Shown: piece after piece, positions 60,022-64,000 of the stretch
Layout of the letters: every line of letters begins with the position of its first letter
Numbering within the stretch: position 1 is the first letter of the stretch
NCBI GenBank assembly: GCA_022578965.1
Contig: MU400531.1
Location: forward strand, 62,001 to 126,000
Length of the DNA: 64,000 bases
From: Xylaria sp. FL1777
Taxonomy: Eukaryota > Ascomycota > Sordariomycetes > Xylariales > Xylariaceae
Direction: 5' to 3'
Notes under the pieces: generated by a model
Told to the model about the DNA's origin: nothing
Seen by the model: only the letters and a program-made list of their open reading frames with translations
Database searches by the model: none
Translations under genes and position numbers: made by a program

Positions 60022-61165
60022 CTAGATTGTGGCCCCCTGCACTTTAATCTTGCCATCATGCGCAACCGCTTCGACAATCTCATGAACACCAGCGAATGAC
60101 AACTCATTCAGGGTCTCGCCGTACAAACTATTGGCGGCAGCGGCCCCCTCGGAGGTATCGACAAGCGGCGCCATTCTTTTTACCATCTCAGAAGCATGTT
60201 AGACAGTGATCGGCGGTGGAGAGTAAGTGTAGCATTTGGACTCACGGCTGGATCTTCCCATCCTCGACATACTCGCCATGCGCATGCTCGCCCAGCGTAG
60301 TCACGGCATGGACTATAGTGCGGGCGCCAATACTAGGTGCTCGGCTCACAGCTATCAACGCGAGTTGGGACACAAAGCGGAATAATCCCGTACTCTCGCG
60401 GCCTAGCTCTGTCCCCCCGCATAAGCCTGGGTTGGCACACGATAGAGTGACCGTGGAAGAGGGGATGCGCTTCGCCAATTCAGAGACGAGCATCTGCCCC
60501 ATGAGCTTGGTCGTACCGTAGCGTTCGGCGTTGTCGAAGTGCGGGCGCATAGGGCGCTTGAAAGTGGGCAAAATGGGATCGGCGTTCCTCTCGTCGAACT
60601 TGCACCACGCTGCCACATCAGACGATACAAGGCAAATGCGGCCGGGGGTCCCGAGCTCCGCGGTCTTGATCTTCATGATGGGAAGTAGCAAGAGCAAGAG
60701 GAGTGCGTTCGATAAGTAGTTGATCTGCACTCCTTCTTCGTAGCCCGTGGTGCTGAACGATTCGAAGATCTTGTACAGGCCTGCGTTGAGAATGGCGATA
60801 TCGAGCCTCTCCAGTTTCTTGCAGCGCTCCGCAAAAGCTGTGATGGAGTCTGTTCTAGCAAGATCGAGGGGCCAGACACGAATCGAGGACGATGGGAAGT
60901 GTCCTTTGTCCATGAGGATCTGCCGTGCTCTATGACCCTTTTCTTCATCACGCACGGCGAGGATGACCTCGCACCCGAGGGCGAGGAGCTGCCTTGCTGT
61001 TTCCAGTCCGATGCCTCCGTTTCCACCGGTGATTATGGCTGTCTGGCCATGAAGGTCCGCATCGCTAGTGGTTACGGGCAATGGCGTGACGAGGAATTGG
61101 CGACGGAAGAATTGGTAGAGACTTGCCCTAGATTCGGGAGATATGCCGTAGCTAGTAGTGGCCAT
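60022..61165 (-). CDS. Retinol-dehydrogenase/WWOX-like short-chain dehydrogenase (SDR3)
   Basis: Two exons (61,165-60,246 and 60,175-60,022, 70-nt intron) give 357 residues. The cofactor motif TGGNGGIG is at 46-53, LNAG at 126-129, the catalytic Ser in VSSDVAAW near 181, and Tyr216-x3-Lys220 (YGTTK). The N-terminal extension (about 40 residues before the Rossmann fold) and the 350-residue length fit the retinol-dehydrogenase/WWOX-like SDR group common in fungal secondary metabolism. The leucine run at 155-161 is a core helix rather than a clear membrane span. It probably oxidises an alcohol or reduces a ketone or aldehyde of the polyketide. It is on the same strand as cupin 3 and marks the right-hand edge of the recognisable enzyme set. 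Confidence 0.88.
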
Positions 61166-61738
61166 AGCAACGTTTATATTGGTCTTCGCTACCTAGGTAG
61201 TTGATAGAGATATATCATTCGTTCTGATTAGTTGATTGATTGATGGTCTTCAACATTGCGAAGTAATATTTGTATCGTAGTATGCTAAGCTTCCCAAGGG
61301 GCATTAGATGTGGCCAACCGCGCAAAAGCTATTTTTTTCCCTGACTCTCCTTCCAGAAAAGCAACTGGCCTTCTGAAATTCACGATTATCCCAGTCAACC
61401 CACGTTTCTCTGACAACTTTACCTATACGCACACACCCAAATCAGCCAGGCCAACAGTTACACCAACACTAGCACCAATTATATGGAGTTATATGGACTC
61501 CGCAGACTATACTAGATTACTCTGTACACCCTACAGCGTATACATAGTAGGGGCAGTGGTACTTCTACAACGCCATTGAGTCAGGCGTCGCGAGTTATGT
61601 CTCAATGTTGTGCTGAGGATGGAGTCGAGCGGCTCTGCCCATTTACAAATCTACCCTTAAAGTCAATTTGTTACACAAACACCTGAACTCCAAACTGTGT
61701 ATACAAACGTCAGTGGTGTATCCCGGCCCCTCCATATC
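61166..61738. other. Intergenic region
   Basis: This 573-bp region lies between SDR3 and the downstream regulator-like gene. No frame, repeat or element is convincing. It holds the SDR3 promoter. Confidence 0.4.
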
Positions 61739-63715
61739 TTAAACAAAACTCGGAACGTTCCGACAACACCCGAATACATATTTCAGCTTTACCTTGTAGT
61801 CAATTTCGCCATTAGCCAGATCCTCTTGCACCCAGATAGCCTCTATCAAGATTTTAATCTGTTCGAGGGACCGTGATGCATGGTGTTGACCCGTCCTGGC
61901 GATGAGATCGAGCACTGTCACCCGTTGGCTATCTGTGCGTGCCTCACAGCCTAGTATGAAGACCGGAAACTGACGATGACACGCGGTCATCTCGGCGAAC
62001 CGAGCAAAAGCTTCATCTATATATTGCTGGGTCACGGCTGTTTGGCCCAACATGTTACTGGACGCTCGATGGATGTAAACAAGCATTGCCAATTTGTATA
62101 CCTCTGCATTCATGAGCACGTCATCCGAGCGATCATCTCCAACAATATCCTCGATCGAGATGTTTCGGATCTTCCAATCCAGAATCTTCAGAAAGCTCTT
62201 GTGCTCGTCTGATGTTTCTGCCGAAGGCGTGGGTACCTGGTTCGGAGCAACTGCATCAAACAGGTCTATTTAGAACGTTAGAGTCAGTATATCTCGCATC
62301 TGGCTGGTATAAATTCTTCAGAGTTTGGGAGCCTGCAGGAGCAGCAAGAGCGGGATATTCCAGGTTAGGAGATTTGTGGCTCTGAGACACTCTAAAAGGG
62401 GGATTAAAACGCTCTAGCGACTAACCTGATAATAATGCCACAACACCGATAGCGGGAGACGTAGCATGAGAGAGCTGGACATATGCTTAGACGGTGTCAC
62501 TCGAACATAGTGTGCGTGCACTAACCTGTAACCGGATGTCAGGGGTGGCCAAGGGCCAATACTGTTGAGTGAGGCGAAGAAGGACATCGTGGTAGTACAC
62601 CCATTCTAGTAAAATGGCCAGATCAGGCTCTGTGGCAGTAATTTCAGTGAGGTTAGCAGCTTGAATGACATCCTTGACGCCGTCGAGATAGTGGATCCAT
62701 TGACCCGAGGTACATGATGTCGATTGAATCTAAGACGCGGCTTATCAGTACGCCGTGATCCGCTGGCCATCGTGTATGAGGTTTAGCTACCTCTAGAGAA
62801 CATAGTAGCATCCCTGCCGCAATGTGCTGGATGGCTTCTTTGGTGCCCATTTCGTTTCCCTTGGCAGTAGCCATGATCTCCAGGGCGGAAATCTTGAGCT
62901 GTACAGGCTGGACATAGACATCGTGTCGATGCGTCGCAGAAAAGGCCAGCAAAGAAAGCCACACAGCTCTTGAGGACTTAGAGTCATTCATCAATGCTAT
63001 ACGCACGAGAGCGTGGCCCAGTTCTGCGCGATCGCGGCCAAAAACAGCCAGCGACTGTGACGCGCTGTGGTAAACTAGTCTCGATGTGGTCAGCTTCCAA
63101 CTAGCAACAGACGGAGCACGAGATCGCCTTCCGAACGACATTCCAAACCTACAGTGCTCGAGTAGCTCGGCGTCATCCACATCTGTCTGGGATGGGTTCC
63201 AAGATGGTAGGGTCTCTAAGCTTGGGCCAGATGCTGAGAAACGTCAGAATGATAGCACCTGTTATTTAGATATGATGATTACCATCGCTGACTGCAGTGG
63301 TTAGGTGGTGATGCCTCCGAATATCGTCTGACGATACGTCGACGATGTGCAGACCATGCCGGGTCTCGTTACCGAGCACGGCCAGTTTCTGGAGGCACTG
63401 AGATGGTGGACAAGGGTCGGCGACCCTGGCGCGTCTCTTGTCGTTCCCGTTTGGCCACGACAACTGAATGGGCTTGTTCTCGGGGCCTATGCCTGCGCCG
63501 TCGCCTGGGGATGTCAGGAGACGACACACCACCTTGGATTCAGCCCCGGGAACGGGGTTGAGGGGTGACGCTGGCATGATGACGGTTTTCGGCGTCTCTG
63601 GGATTACCAAAATGCGATTACTAACAGAGACGTTAGCGCTAAAGGGCGCAGTTGGGACTCGGAGGGTGTAGCTAAGCGAATGGAGAGAGGGCTTGATGAC
63701 TGTCCTGGTCGACAT
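61739..63715 (-). CDS. Fungal transcription-factor-domain protein without visible zinc cluster
   Basis: Six exons (63,715-63,283; 63,233-63,149; 63,100-62,791; 62,729-62,526; 62,474-62,426; 62,265-61,739) join in frame to 535 residues. From about residue 160 it matches the fungal regulatory domain of ARCA-like factors: DVDDAELLEHC, a helix-rich LVRIALMNDSKSSRAVWLSL, then IHYLDGVKDVIQ, EVYKLAMLVYIHRASS, FPVFILGCEARTDSQR and the closing DYKVKLKYVFG. The first 150 residues are Pro- and Ser-rich and contain no Zn2Cys6 motif, nor does the sequence from 63,716 to the window end. It could start further upstream outside the window, act as a co-regulator, or have lost its DNA-binding part. A link to the cluster is possible but unproven. 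Confidence 0.75.
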
Positions 63716-63739
63716 GTGCGTTGGTCCAAGTATGGCGAA

Positions 63740-63910
63740 GTCGCTGCGATGACCGGGGATGCTACCCAGGTAGGTCTACATGTAAGTGGGTCTAGGTAGG
63801 TCTAGGTAAGTAGTGGCCGCGGATGAAGATGGACAGTGCAGTAGACAGTGGGGACAGTGGGGACAGTGGTATGCAGACAGCATGTACATGTAGTGTACTT
63901 ACTTAGTGTA
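63740..63910. repeat. Short direct repeats at the window's right edge
   Basis: GTAGGTCTA-type units repeat four times near 63,771-63,812, and GGGGACAGTG repeats near 63,849-63,869. These are small simple repeats of no evident function. Confidence 0.5.
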
Positions 63911-64000
63911 CTTAGATAGTCTCCACTGGAAGGATTGGCGACAAGGATTTGACAAGGATAGTATGGACCCGGAAAGAGGCGCTTGACTCCACTACTTGCC

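Overview
The window looks like a chromosome segment of a filamentous ascomycete (Pezizomycotina). The reasons are many short GT-AG introns (about 48-260 nt) inside genes, Zn2Cys6 and fungal-type transcription factors, a fungal highly reducing polyketide synthase (HR-PKS), and transposons eroded by C-to-T and G-to-A change, as repeat-induced point mutation (RIP) produces. No species is named. All coordinates and splice sites were derived by hand from codon phase and GT/AG signals.

Region 1 (1 to about 29,405) is an extremely A+T-rich compartment with no intact gene. It holds the 3' end of one LTR retrotransposon (1-1462), a solo LTR with a 5-bp target duplication (11,539-12,033), a complete 7.7-kb LTR retrotransposon with a 5-bp target duplication (15,698-23,436), a decayed tandem C2H2 zinc-finger array (about 2,928-3,536), and several minisatellite tracts. 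The compartment ends abruptly inside an acyltransferase gene, which is cut just after its catalytic HxxxDG motif.

Region 2 (about 29,413-35,283) has normal composition. It contains the truncated acyltransferase, an alpha/beta hydrolase, an F-box-like protein and a Zn2Cys6 regulator.

Region 3 (35,854-61,165) reads as a polyketide biosynthetic cluster. It has an opsin-related membrane protein lacking the retinal lysine, an 11-exon HR-PKS of about 2,440 residues (KS-AT-DH-degenerate MT-ER-KR-ACP, no thioesterase), a short-chain dehydrogenase (SDR1), an AYR1-like reductase (SDR2), two divergent paralogous cupins, a 12-exon Baeyer-Villiger-type flavin monooxygenase, a third cupin with a membrane segment, and a retinol-dehydrogenase-like SDR3. 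An HR-PKS with an inactive-looking methyltransferase, several SDRs and a cupin resembles, from memory, fungal salicylaldehyde clusters such as flavoglaucin, trichoxide and sordarial. Here the chain would be made by the PKS, reshaped by SDRs and cupins, and possibly oxygenated by the monooxygenase. The monooxygenase, three cupins and opsin-related gene would make it an unusual variant. This is inference from gene content.

Region 4 (61,739-63,715) holds a fungal transcription-factor-domain protein without a visible DNA-binding zinc cluster.
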